This document shows, in pieces, positions 25,827-33,255 of a DNA stretch of 33,255 nt. The DNA comes from Pseudomonadota bacterium. Its GTDB lineage: Bacteria; Pseudomonadota; Gammaproteobacteria; Burkholderiales; Gallionellaceae. The notes beneath the pieces are model-generated. The model did not search any database and was not told where the DNA came from. It saw nothing but the letters and a program-made list of their open reading frames with translations. Where the stretch lies: NCBI GenBank assembly GCA_021783855.1, contig JAJXTL010000016.1, forward strand, positions 1 to 33,255. Direction: 5' to 3'. Made by a program: the position numbers and the translations under genes. How positions within the stretch are numbered: position 1 is the stretch's first letter; every line of letters begins with the position of its first letter.

Positions 25827-27215
25827 ATGTCAGCCAATTCAGTCGCACTCGCTTATTTGACCGCAGCGGTCCTGTTTATTTTTGCCCTCAAAGGTTTAAG
25901 CTCGCCGGTGTCCGCCCGGCGCGGCAATATGTTCGGCATGACCGGCATGCTCATCGCCGTATTGACCACGCTGACCATCACGCATAACTGGCTGTATATC
26001 GTGCTGGCGATTGCCGCAGGCGGCAGCATCGGTGCCCTCGTTGCAAAACGCATCCAGATGACCGCGATGCCGGAACTGGTGGCGGCGATGCACTCACTGG
26101 TGGGTCTGGCCGCGGTGCTGATTGCGATGGCGGCGTTCAACGACCCGGTCGCCTACGGCATCGCGCTGGCAGGCGAAGTGTTGCACAGCAGCAACCGCAT
26201 CGAACTGTTCATCGGCACCTTTGTCGGTGCGATCACCTTCACCGGTTCCATCATCGCGTTCGGTAAACTGTCCGGCAAGCTGGGCAGCAAGCCGCTACGC
26301 TTTGCAGGACAACATTGGTTCAACCTGCTGCTGGGCGCCGCCATGATAGGTTTCGGCATCGCCTTCTTCATCACGCCGTCCTGGACGCCGTTCCTGATCA
26401 TGACCGCGATTGCCATGCTGCTGGGCGTGTTGCTGATCATGCCGATCGGCGGTGCGGACATGCCGGTGGTGGTGTCGATGCTCAACTCCTATTCCGGCTG
26501 GGCGGCGGCGGGCATCGGCTTTACGCTGAACAACAACATGCTGATCATCGCAGGCTCCTTGGTGGGCAGTTCGGGCGCGATCCTCTCCTACATCATGTGC
26601 AAAGCGATGAACCGCTCATTCTTCAACGTGATCCTGGGCGGCTTCGGCGGAGAAACCTCAGTGGAAGCGGCCGGCGACGGCGTGCAGAAGACCTATCGCA
26701 GCGGCAGTGCGGACGATGCGGCGTTCCTGATGGGTAATGCCGATTCGGTGATCATCGTGCCGGGTTACGGTCTGGCGGTGGCGCGCGCGCAGCATGCCAT
26801 CAACGAGATGTCCAAGGTGCTTAGTGATAAGGGCGTCAAGGTGCGTTATGCGATCCATCCGGTGGCCGGGCGCATGCCGGGCCACATGAACGTGCTGCTG
26901 GCGGAGGCCGAAGTTCCCTATGAACAAGTAGTGGAAATGGACGAGATCAACAACGAGTTCGCCGACACCGACGTGGTGCTGGTGATCGGCGCGAACGACG
27001 TGGTGAATCCTGCCGCCAAGAACGACAAGTCCAGCCCGATTTACGGCATGCCGATCCTCGACGTGTACAAGGCGCGCACCGTGCTGGTGGTCAAGCGCTC
27101 CATGGCGACCGGCTATGCGGGGCTGGACAACGACCTGTTCTACATGGACAAGACCATGATGGTGTTCGGCGATGCCAAGAAGGTGGTCGAGGACATCATC
27201 AAGGCGATCGCCTGA
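25827..27215 (+). CDS. pntB: NAD(P) transhydrogenase subunit beta
   Basis: A 462-aa protein with about eight or nine N-terminal membrane helices (residues 5-270) and the NADP(H)-binding dIII (about 285-462). dIII shows VIIVPGYGLAVARAQHAI, YAIHPVAGRMPGHMNVLLAEA, VLVIGANDVVNPAA and VVKRSMATGYAGLDN. It completes the AA-AB-B transhydrogenase. A good AAGGA precedes ATG. Confidence 0.96.
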   Translation: MSANSVALAYLTAAVLFIFALKGLSSPVSARRGNMFGMTGMLIAVLTTLTITHNWLYIVLAIAAGGSIGALVAKRIQMTAMPELVAAMHSLVGLAAVLIAMAAFNDPVAYGIALAGEVLHSSNRIELFIGTFVGAITFTGSIIAFGKLSGKLGSKPLRFAGQHWFNLLLGAAMIGFGIAFFITPSWTPFLIMTAIAMLLGVLLIMPIGGADMPVVVSMLNSYSGWAAAGIGFTLNNNMLIIAGSLVGSSGAILSYIMCKAMNRSFFNVILGGFGGETSVEAAGDGVQKTYRSGSADDAAFLMGNADSVIIVPGYGLAVARAQHAINEMSKVLSDKGVKVRYAIHPVAGRMPGHMNVLLAEAEVPYEQVVEMDEINNEFADTDVVLVIGANDVVNPAAKNDKSSPIYGMPILDVYKARTVLVVKRSMATGYAGLDNDLFYMDKTMMVFGDAKKVVEDIIKAIA

Positions 27216-27244
27216 CCCGCTGCATTCATGAGAAAATCAATGCG

Positions 27245-27421
27245 CTACCTGGCAACGGGTTTTTTGAATAAAGTGAGCGCAATCTGAATCAACGCATGAA
27301 GCGCAGACTCCTGTTCTTCCCACTCGAACTCGTCCACCATCGTCTCGTCCTGCAAATGAAGTTCGGAAAAATTTTCCGGCGCGACCGAATAGAGCAGACC
27401 GTGTGAAAATGACCGTTCCAT
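27245..27421 (-). CDS. Small acidic protein (58 aa)
   Basis: A minus-strand ORF with a strong GGAGGA ribosome binding site 7 nt before ATG. It encodes a protein rich in acidic residues (ELHLQDETMVDEFEWEEQE) with a C-terminal hydrophobic helix (ALHALIQIALTLFKK). I do not recognise a family. The upstream region carries two palindromes (27445-27461 and 27463-27492), suggesting regulated transcription. It converges on pntB 30 nt away. Confidence 0.55.
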   Translation of the reverse strand: MERSFSHGLLYSVAPENFSELHLQDETMVDEFEWEEQESALHALIQIALTLFKKPVAR

Positions 27422-27444
27422 GGCTAATCCTCCATTTAAGACAT

Positions 27445-27492
27445 ATCGTAAACCATACGATGATTAACAGTATATATAGTAATACTGTTAAT
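27445..27492 (-). promoter_or_regulatory. Two palindromes upstream of the 58-aa gene (operator-like)
   Basis: ATCGTA-AACCA-TACGAT (27445-27461) and ATTAACAGTAT-N8-ATACTGTTAAT (27463-27473/27482-27492). The second is perfect over 11 bp per arm and overlaps AT-rich TATATA sequence that could be the -10. The layout looks like repressor or activator sites covering a promoter. Confidence 0.5.
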
Positions 27493-27647
27493 GCAAACAA
27501 AAAATTGATGCAACTGAAATATACGTTTGACGGCCTGTGTCCGGGCGTGCCGAGTAGTCTGCGCAGGCGCAGCGCATTGGTAAAACTTATATTTATAATC
27601 AGGTGATTAAATAATTGTATAGAGGGCAGGTGGCGAGGGTTGGAAGC

Positions 27648-28103
27648 TTAGACGCGGCGGCTTTTGATCACCAGAAATACACCCAGCAGACTTTCGATTA
27701 AATAGGCAATGCTGGAGATGCCGTGCAGCATCTTGAATTTTAAGGAAAAAGCGCTGTGCATCACGTCGAGCGGCAGCGCCTGTGCTTTCAATTCATTCAT
27801 GGCAGGTTGAATGCCAAGCTGTATGATCAATGTAATCAATATCATGGATGCGACGGCCCAGAGCAGTGGCTGACGAATCACGGCGCGGCCGGACTGGCTG
27901 ATGAAGAAAAACAGCAGATACACGCCGCAAGCCAGACTGAGGTATCCCGCGCTGACAAACATTTTCCCTGCGAGCTGGCCGGCCAGTTGTCTGTCGGGTT
28001 GCGCGTAAAACAGGACGGGAACTGCGAGATAACCGATGGCCCACAGGCTGCCGACCCAGGCGGTGATTGCAAGAGAAGCGATGTGATGGGCGATATTTTT
28101 CAT
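27648..28103 (-). CDS. DUF4149 family membrane protein
   Basis: The ATG at 28103 (MKNIAHHIASLAITAWVGSLW) gives 151 aa with four hydrophobic segments (about residues 8-28, 43-63, 75-95, 127-147). The motif WVGSLWAIGYLAVPVLF and the helix-3 pattern fit DUF4149, an uncharacterised bacterial membrane family. An ATG at 28109 would add two residues; longer upstream frames read through a dispersed repeat and are not part of the protein. No good ribosome binding site is visible, because the repeat abuts the start. Confidence 0.75.
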   Translation of the reverse strand: MKNIAHHIASLAITAWVGSLWAIGYLAVPVLFYAQPDRQLAGQLAGKMFVSAGYLSLACGVYLLFFFISQSGRAVIRQPLLWAVASMILITLIIQLGIQPAMNELKAQALPLDVMHSAFSLKFKMLHGISSIAYLIESLLGVFLVIKSRRV

Positions 28104-28107
28104 GGGC

Positions 28108-28273
28108 ATTAATGTGAAATTCGCGTAGCGATTCGTTTGTCCCCTCGCCCTCCGGGAGAGGGTTTGGGTGAGGGGAACGGGCATGGCGAGTTTGCGAGTT
28201 GATGCCCACAGGGCATCATACTTGCAAGAATCATTTGCATTATTTAGATGGGACTGCTTGCCATGCCCGTTAG
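28108..28273 (-). repeat. Dispersed repeat R, copy 4 (DUF4149 leader)
   Basis: Inverted orientation: ATTAATGTGAAATTCGCG, CCCCTCGCCCTCCGGGAGAG, AACGGGCATGGC, a longer loop of about 70 nt containing its own hairpin GATGCCCACAGGGCATC, and GCCATGCCCGTT. It directly precedes the DUF4149 start. Confidence 0.7.
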
Positions 28274-28328
28274 GGTAGCACAGACAAACGGATTTTTCCT
28301 GCGGACAGCCCGCTTTTTATAATACTCA

Positions 28329-28352
28329 GCGTAAAAAAATTTTACATTACGC
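28329..28352. promoter_or_regulatory. Palindrome upstream of the glycyl radical enzyme gene
   Basis: GCGTAA (28329-28334) and TTACGC (28347-28352) flank an AT core that itself contains GTAAAA/TTTTAC. It begins a few bases after a TATAAT (28318-28323). Position and symmetry suggest a regulator site. It does not match an FNR site. Confidence 0.4.
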
Positions 28353-28424
28353 ACGGGCGAACTTATGTCAGAGTGATGCCTCTGCAGGCTCAGTGATTTG
28401 TTGATACCTGTTGTGGAGGTGTAT

Positions 28425-31331
28425 ATGAATACGTATGACACAGACATCCGGGTGCAGACGGGCGCAATGGGCTCGTCTGCCGGCCTGTTTCCCATCATCA
28501 ATCCCGATTTTTCCAGGGTCAAGACACTTAAGGATTTGTCCATGAGTGCGTTGCAGCTGGACGATTTTCCGGTGGTAAAAGCCTGGCGGGAGCGTTTGTT
28601 CAGTCAGCTGCCGGAAATCTGCGACGAGTTGCCGCGCCTGCTGACGGAGTATTTCCGAACGCACGAGACATTGTCGCCCGGCGTGCGCAGAGCCGGTGCG
28701 CTGCGCCATGTGTTCGAGAATAAGACGCCGCTGGTGCGCGCTGCCGATCTGATGCCGGGGGAAACCACCACCAGCTTCGTGGGGCCGGTGGTTTACATGG
28801 ATACCATCGGTTACTGTATCTGGCCTGAGCTCAAGTCCGTCTCCACCCGTTTGCAAAATCCGTTCAAAATACGCCCTGAAGTCGCAGAACGCCTTAACAA
28901 TGAAATATTTCCCTACTGGCTGGACAGGCAGCTGCCGGTTCAGGAGGCGGCACGGGCGGCGAAATACGATACGAACGATTTCGCGAATCTCGATAAGGTA
29001 AAAGGTGTATCGATCGATCCGCCGCTTGCCAAACAGGCGGGTGAGACGCCCAAGTGCCAGGAGTTGATGGAGCGGGTGGCGTTTTACCTGTCCGACAAAT
29101 CCACCTGTGTTTCGCACACCGTGCCTGACTGGGAGAGGATGTTGAAACATGGTTTAAGCGGGCTCGCGGCGCAGATGCGTGTTGACCTGGCAACAGCCGA
29201 TACACCCGAAAAGGAATTTCTCGAAGGGGTCATTGCGGTATTCGAGGGGGCGGTTAGCTATGCAGGGCGTCTGGCTCAGACTGCCGAGGCGGAGGGTAAT
29301 GCCGGACTTGCCGCAGTGTGCAAAAAAGTCCCCGCTCAACCGGCCGATACGCTGCACGAGGCCTTGTCGGCGATCTGGATTTGCTATCATTTACTGTTGC
29401 AGGAAAACACCAATTTCGGCCTGTCACTCGGACGTCTCGATCAGTTGCTCAATCCCTATTACATCAGGGAATGGCAGGCGCTGGATAGCGACGAGGCGCG
29501 CGAGGCCTATGCAAAACGCGCGGTGGAACTGGTCTGTCATTTCTTTTTACGTTGTTCGGACCATGTGCCGCTGTCAACGATGGGTTCGGAGACCCTGTTT
29601 GCGGGCAGCGGGTCGAATCAGGCATTGACTGTGGGCGGCACGAAATATGAAAACGGGCAGGTGGTGGATGCGGTCAACGACATGACTTATATCATCCTCA
29701 AAGCCACGGAAATCCTCAGTATACGCGATCCCAACGTGCATGCCCGCTATCACGCCGAGGTTCACCATCGCGATGCGGACGGTAAACCCTTGCCGAATGA
29801 AGTGATGGATGCCTATCTGCGGCGCATCTGTCAGGTGAATATTCAGACGCGTGCGACGCCCGCGCTGCACGGCGATATTCCGGTCATCAAAAGCATGGCG
29901 GCCTACTATGCGGAGCATGAGGGCGTCAGTGTCGATGAGGCGTTGAGCGATGCCTGCGATTACGCTTCCATCGGTTGCATAGAACAGAATGCACCGGGCA
30001 AGCACTACGGCAATTCCGGTTCCACCTTGCTGGTGCTGCCGGCAGTGCTGGAACTCGCTTTATTTGGCGGCAAGCATCGCTCCGACGGGGTGAGCGATAC
30101 AGCGCCTGATCTGTTCAACAGCCGTCCGCTTTATACCAGCTCGCCGCTGGTTCGCATGAAGAGCATGGACGAATTTATCGCCGCGTTCCGCTTTCAGTTG
30201 GACCAAATGGCAATGCACGCGGTGCAGAACAACAATTATCTGGGGCGTTTCATGGCGACGGAGCGTGCTTCGCCTTTTTTGTCCGGTTTGTTCACGGGGC
30301 CGACCAATCTGCCGGGCGACGACGGCGCCAAGTTCCGCGATGTATCGCTGGGCGGAGCCAAATATAACTCCGCCGGGGTGGCGAACATTGGGCTTGCCGA
30401 TGTGATAGATAGCTTCTGCATACTCGACGAGCTGGTGTTCGGCGGCAAGGTGAGTGCGGCTGAGTTGCTGGCCGCCATGCAGGCCGATTTTTCCGCAGTC
30501 AAAGCGGATGGCGGGCATCGAGACTGGCAGGCACTGCTGGATAAAATGCGCCACTGGTTTCATCCCGATGACGTTGCCGGTTTGCCCGCACTCAATGAAA
30601 AACGATTAGGCGAAATTTGCACCGCCATCGCACGCACCGCGCATTACGGTGCCGGAGTCGCCGTGGGCGGCGTTTACGACAACGCGCTGGCGGTCAAATA
30701 CAGCAGGCTGCTGACGCGCATGATCCATGAGGTGTTCTACCGTTACCGCACGCATCGCGGCGGTCGCTATCTGTCGGGCTACTGGTCGATGACCAACCAT
30801 GCGGGCTTCGGCATGCTGACCCAGGCGACGCCGAATCACCGGCAGGCAGGCGCGGCGTTTGCTTCCGGCATTACGCCTTGTGCCGGCATCGTCAAACGCG
30901 ACGGTTCTCAGGTGTCGTGCCTGGACCATATGCTCTCGGTCGCCGCAGTGGACAGCGATGCGGTGAAAAACGGCTATACCTACAACCTGAGCCTGACTAC
31001 GCGCGGCGCTGCGCTGCGTGAGGCCGACACCGAACTGTTCGCGCGTTATATGAAGGCCTTCACCGACAACAACGGCGTGCTGGTGCAGATGTGCGTTTCC
31101 TCCATCAACGATCTGGTGGCGGCTGACAAGGCTGCGAGCGCGGCGATGCAAAGTCAGGCAGGGGAGGCCGAGCAGGCGGCGCTTAATCCTTATCGTGACA
31201 TGATGATACGGGTGGCAGGCTATTCGGCCTACTTTGTCACATTAAGTCCGCAGATGCGGCGGGAAATCATCGATCGCGCCAACTTTTCGCTGAAAGATGG
31301 TACCGAGCAGCACGCGGTACATTGCTTGTAG
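28425..31331 (+). CDS. Glycyl radical enzyme of unknown specificity (968 aa)
   Basis: The ATG at 28425 follows GGAGG. This is a glycyl radical enzyme: the C-terminal loop RVAGYSAYFVTLSP holds the radical Gly932, and the active-site loop has Cys518 and Glu520 in IGCIEQN. Cys-x-Glu is the pattern of dehydratases, C-S/C-N lyases and arylacetate decarboxylases; pyruvate formate-lyase has Cys-Cys. At 968 aa it is longer than the usual 760-900, mostly because the segment before Cys518 is long (GPVVYMDTIGYCIWP; IFPYWLDRQLPVQEAA). The residue after CIE is Gln where CVEP is common. It is O2-sensitive by chemistry, so anaerobic use is expected. The downstream lipid-carrier-like protein and activase suggest one operon. 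Substrate unknown. Confidence 0.9.
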   Translation: MNTYDTDIRVQTGAMGSSAGLFPIINPDFSRVKTLKDLSMSALQLDDFPVVKAWRERLFSQLPEICDELPRLLTEYFRTHETLSPGVRRAGALRHVFENKTPLVRAADLMPGETTTSFVGPVVYMDTIGYCIWPELKSVSTRLQNPFKIRPEVAERLNNEIFPYWLDRQLPVQEAARAAKYDTNDFANLDKVKGVSIDPPLAKQAGETPKCQELMERVAFYLSDKSTCVSHTVPDWERMLKHGLSGLAAQMRVDLATADTPEKEFLEGVIAVFEGAVSYAGRLAQTAEAEGNAGLAAVCKKVPAQPADTLHEALSAIWICYHLLLQENTNFGLSLGRLDQLLNPYYIREWQALDSDEAREAYAKRAVELVCHFFLRCSDHVPLSTMGSETLFAGSGSNQALTVGGTKYENGQVVDAVNDMTYIILKATEILSIRDPNVHARYHAEVHHRDADGKPLPNEVMDAYLRRICQVNIQTRATPALHGDIPVIKSMAAYYAEHEGVSVDEALSDACDYASIGCIEQNAPGKHYGNSGSTLLVLPAVLELALFGGKHRSDGVSDTAPDLFNSRPLYTSSPLVRMKSMDEFIAAFRFQLDQMAMHAVQNNNYLGRFMATERASPFLSGLFTGPTNLPGDDGAKFRDVSLGGAKYNSAGVANIGLADVIDSFCILDELVFGGKVSAAELLAAMQADFSAVKADGGHRDWQALLDKMRHWFHPDDVAGLPALNEKRLGEICTAIARTAHYGAGVAVGGVYDNALAVKYSRLLTRMIHEVFYRYRTHRGGRYLSGYWSMTNHAGFGMLTQATPNHRQAGAAFASGITPCAGIVKRDGSQVSCLDHMLSVAAVDSDAVKNGYTYNLSLTTRGAALREADTELFARYMKAFTDNNGVLVQMCVSSINDLVAADKAASAAMQSQAGEAEQAALNPYRDMMIRVAGYSAYFVTLSPQMRREIIDRANFSLKDGTEQHAVHCL

Positions 31332-31369
31332 GTCGGGCTGCGCCCGACAGGGTGCGCAGAGCTCACCCT
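31332..31369 (+). repeat. Two adjacent hairpins between the GRE gene and the SCP2-like gene
   Basis: GTCGGGC/GCCCGAC with a 3-nt loop (31332-31348) and AGGGTG/CACCCT (31349-31354/31364-31369). It begins immediately after the GRE stop. It could stabilise or partly terminate the GRE transcript, producing more GRE than the downstream proteins. Confidence 0.6.
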
Positions 31370-31400
31370 ACGCCTGTTTATTTGTTTAAAGGAGACGAAC

Positions 31401-32141
31401 ATGCATGCCGGATTTCCTCAAGTAACGCCCGGTTTGTTGCGCACTCTGAACTCGGGCATGCAAAGCGAAGCTCATCTGAAGGGTCTGCTCGCCCAAAGCG
31501 GCGGGCATCTGGTCGCAGAGGGGCTGGCACTGGCGTTGCGGCTGGGGTTCGGCCTGATTCTGCGCGACGGTCTGCTCGATGAAGTGCAGTCGCGCCGGGC
31601 GCAGGCTTTCTTTGCCGACAATTTCGAGATCAGCGATCCGATGACGCCGGGTGGCAAGCGCTATTATCAGGGGCGTTTTCTGATCCGCACTCGCCGCGCA
31701 GGGGATGACATGAACGTGTTGCTTGAGTTTTGTCCGCAGCCGGATAAACTGTACCTTGCAATGCCATGGGGGCATAGCTTGGACCCTTTTGCGGTGGTGC
31801 AGACCCATGTGATGATCGAAGATGAGGCAGACGGCATGGAACGCAACGGGCATGGCAATGCGGTTACTGTTGATAGTAAAGTTCGCCATGCCCGTTTCCC
31901 TCATCTCAACCTTCCCCCGGTGGTGGAAGGTGCAAACGAACGCTTGCGCGAGTTTCACAATCATGTGGATCTGGTGATACGCTTCAAGGATGCGGAGACG
32001 ATACTCAGTCTGATAGGACAGCAAAATGTGGATATCGTCGCTCTGTTGCTGAAAAATCTTGTGCAATTAACCGGAAATGTGGGTCATCTGTTCAAGCTGG
32101 GGGCAATCGGCGCCGATGTGCAACGGCTGATCGCTCAGTAA
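31401..32141 (+). CDS. SCP2-like (lipid/sterol-carrier fold) protein in the GRE locus
   Basis: A 246-aa protein with an AAAGGAG ribosome binding site. The C-terminal part (about 188-243: VDLVIRFKDAETILSLIGQQ, then LTGNVGHLFKLGA) resembles the end of an SCP2 sterol/lipid-carrier domain, where a beta strand, a helix and a 'xGN-xG-xxxKL' segment close a hydrophobic tunnel. The N-terminal half (RLGFGLILRDGLLDEVQSRR; RYYQGRFLIRTRRAG) is not recognised. Residues about 148-186 are encoded by a dispersed repeat copy and look inserted in frame. It lies between the GRE and its activase, with 1 nt to the latter. A role in presenting a hydrophobic substrate is inference. Confidence 0.5.
   Translation: MHAGFPQVTPGLLRTLNSGMQSEAHLKGLLAQSGGHLVAEGLALALRLGFGLILRDGLLDEVQSRRAQAFFADNFEISDPMTPGGKRYYQGRFLIRTRRAGDDMNVLLEFCPQPDKLYLAMPWGHSLDPFAVVQTHVMIEDEADGMERNGHGNAVTVDSKVRHARFPHLNLPPVVEGANERLREFHNHVDLVIRFKDAETILSLIGQQNVDIVALLLKNLVQLTGNVGHLFKLGAIGADVQRLIAQ
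31844..31958 (+). repeat. Dispersed repeat R, copy 5 (in frame inside a gene)
   Basis: CAACGGGCATGGC and GCCATGCCCGTT flank a loop of about 29 nt, then CCCTCATCTCAACC, CAAACGAACGCTTGCGCGAGTTTCAC. Without stop codons it is translated as about 38 residues inside the SCP2-like protein. Other copies are intergenic or at gene ends. Confidence 0.7.
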
Positions 32142-32142
32142 A

Positions 32143-32889
32143 ATGCGCGGACTGATTTTCGACATCAAGCGGGATTGCAGTGAAGATGGCCCGGGCATAC
32201 GCACCACGGTGTTCTTCCAGGGCTGCCCGTTGCGCTGCGTCTGGTGCCAGAACCCGGAAGGGCAGGGTGCCGAACTCAATCTTGATGATTCTGAGGTTGG
32301 ACGCTGGTATGAGATGGAGGAGCTGCTCTATCGCGTGCTGATAGATCGCCCTTTTTTTGCCTCCACGGGAGGCGGTGTGACGCTTTCCGGCGGGGAGCCT
32401 GCCTGTCAGATGCAGTTTGCAGGTGCGTTGCTGCAACGCCTGCAACAGGAGGGTATAGATACCGCCATCGAGACCTGTGGATTTTTTCACTACGCCGGTT
32501 TCGTCAAATATCTGCTGCCGTATCTGAATCGCATTTATTACGACCTGAAGATCATCGACGATGACGCACACCGCCGCCTGACGGGGCTATCCAACCGTCC
32601 GATTCTGGCAAATCTTGCGCGTCTCAAACGCGACAGCATGATACCGTTAACCGTGCGCGTCCCGCTGGTGCCAGGCATGACGGCTACGGATGAAAACCTT
32701 GCCGCCATCGGCAACTTTCTGCGTGACCACGATATCGCTGATGTCACCCTGCTTCCCTACAACCCGCTATGGCAGGACAAGGCCGTGAAACTGGGCAGGC
32801 AGCCCGAACTGACCTGCGGTTTTATGTCGCCGGCGCAACTGGCAGGCTGCGCGCAGCAGATCAATTCAAGTTGGCGGATACAACCTTGA
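32143..32889 (+). CDS. Glycyl radical enzyme activating enzyme (radical SAM)
   Basis: A 248-aa radical SAM protein. The cluster motif CxxxCxxC is C28-P-L-R-C32-V-W-C35, followed by QNPEG; later GGGVTLSGGEPACQ, ETCGFFHY and YYDLKI. It would generate the glycyl radical on the GRE encoded upstream. It has no two-cluster ferredoxin insertion after the SAM motif, unlike many activases of dehydratase-type GREs, and is therefore a compact PFL-activase-like form. It starts 1 nt after the SCP2-like stop. The pairing with the GRE is inferred from context. Confidence 0.88.
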   Translation: MRGLIFDIKRDCSEDGPGIRTTVFFQGCPLRCVWCQNPEGQGAELNLDDSEVGRWYEMEELLYRVLIDRPFFASTGGGVTLSGGEPACQMQFAGALLQRLQQEGIDTAIETCGFFHYAGFVKYLLPYLNRIYYDLKIIDDDAHRRLTGLSNRPILANLARLKRDSMIPLTVRVPLVPGMTATDENLAAIGNFLRDHDIADVTLLPYNPLWQDKAVKLGRQPELTCGFMSPAQLAGCAQQINSSWRIQP

Positions 32890-32905
32890 GGTGCAACTTT
32901 TTAAG

Positions 32906-33255
32906 ATGAACGATCAAGCGGTGGAGTTAAGGCAATGCGCGCTGTTCCGGCTTGCGGAATGCAACCCCGTTTGCAAGGCGGCGGAGGTGCGCAGCCTTGC
33001 ACAGGCATGGCTGGGAGGCGGCATGGCACTGGATAGTCAGGCGGTATTAAGCGCGATACTTCATATTCCCGGTCGCCCTGTCAGGCCGGAACTGGTCGCG
33101 CCGCGCGAGGTCAGGCGTCGCTCGATGATCACGCTTGAAGGGCGGGCCGCCCTGATTCATGCGCTGGTACACATCGAATTCAACGCCATCAATCTGGCGC
33201 TCGATGCGATCTGGCGCTTCCCGGATATGCCGCGCGAATATTATGCCGACTGGTT
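32906..33255 (+). CDS. DUF455 family protein, 5' part (runs off the window)
   Basis: The frame from ATG 32906 (MNDQAVELRQCALFRLAECN) is open to the window end, 116 codons. The segment EGRAALIHALVHIEFNAINL and the following ALDAIWRFPDMPREYYADW matches the ferritin-like DUF455 family, which keeps Glu/His residues for a possible metal site. A GTG at 32891 is an alternative start. It follows the activase by 16 nt and could belong to the same transcript, though DUF455 proteins are widely found away from GRE genes. Confidence 0.7.
   Translation, partial: MNDQAVELRQCALFRLAECNPVCKAAEVRSLAQAWLGGGMALDSQAVLSAILHIPGRPVRPELVAPREVRRRSMITLEGRAALIHALVHIEFNAINLALDAIWRFPDMPREYYADW

Noticed and set aside
28110..28184. 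N-terminal extension of the DUF4149 protein
   Set aside because: The extra residues are encoded by a dispersed repeat and are absent from the family pattern.
1..33255. tRNA/rRNA genes, CRISPR arrays, complete insertion sequences or prophage
   Set aside because: None recognised by eye; the repeats seen are not regularly spaced with unique spacers, and no transposase or integrase gene is present. A tRNA-finding program could still reveal a missed gene.

Overview
The window looks like a chromosomal segment of a betaproteobacterium, most likely Nitrosomonadales (Gallionella/Sideroxydans-like). The basis is gene order (fmdB - DUF502 - aspS; nudB - nadA), a three-subunit pntAA-pntAB-pntB transhydrogenase, an endonuclease-type MutL, an AspRS carrying the non-discriminating signature, and moderate GC with many short dispersed repeats. 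Genus placement is inference.

Layout. 1-4804: end of a type I restriction-modification locus, with an hsdS lacking a clean 5' end and an unusual HsdR that carries an N-terminal HNH domain. 4914-5585: exported OB-fold-like protein. 5586-6232: a TIR-bounded MITE-like element, a strong hairpin and a leader. 6233-8881: small proteins, the RNA helicase RhlE (minus) and a small winged-helix protein. 9238-12008: an exported phosphodiesterase, and a convergent SAM methyltransferase. 12239-14929: fmdB, DUF502, aspS. 14966-15819: a barnase-type RNase and its barstar. 16042-18684: nudB, a coiled-coil/cNMP-binding protein and nadA, tightly overlapped. 18922-19458: periplasmic DsrE-like protein. 19539-21757 (minus): MFS transporter and miaA. 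21794-21986: second TIR element. 22100-24007 (minus): mutL. 24266-27215: pnt operon. 27245-28103 (minus): a 58-aa acidic protein behind a palindromic operator-like region, and a DUF4149 membrane protein. 28425-32889: a glycyl radical enzyme (GRE) locus with a large GRE, a protein whose C-terminus resembles an SCP2 lipid-carrier fold, and a compact radical-SAM activase. 32906-end: 5' part of a DUF455 gene.

Two things stand out. The GRE locus does not match any pathway I recognise: the 968-aa GRE has the Cys-x-Glu and glycyl loop of catalytic GREs, and the gene between it and its activase looks like a lipid/sterol-carrier fold. This is the best candidate for an undescribed system. Second, several dispersed repeat families have inserted at gene edges or in frame inside genes: hsdS, the SCP2-like gene, the mutL linker, the barstar stop codon, the nudB start codon and the DUF4149 leader. 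One family, with an outer inverted repeat around GGGCATGGC/GCCATGCCC, has five recognisable copies.

No tRNA, rRNA, CRISPR array, complete insertion sequence or prophage was recognised.
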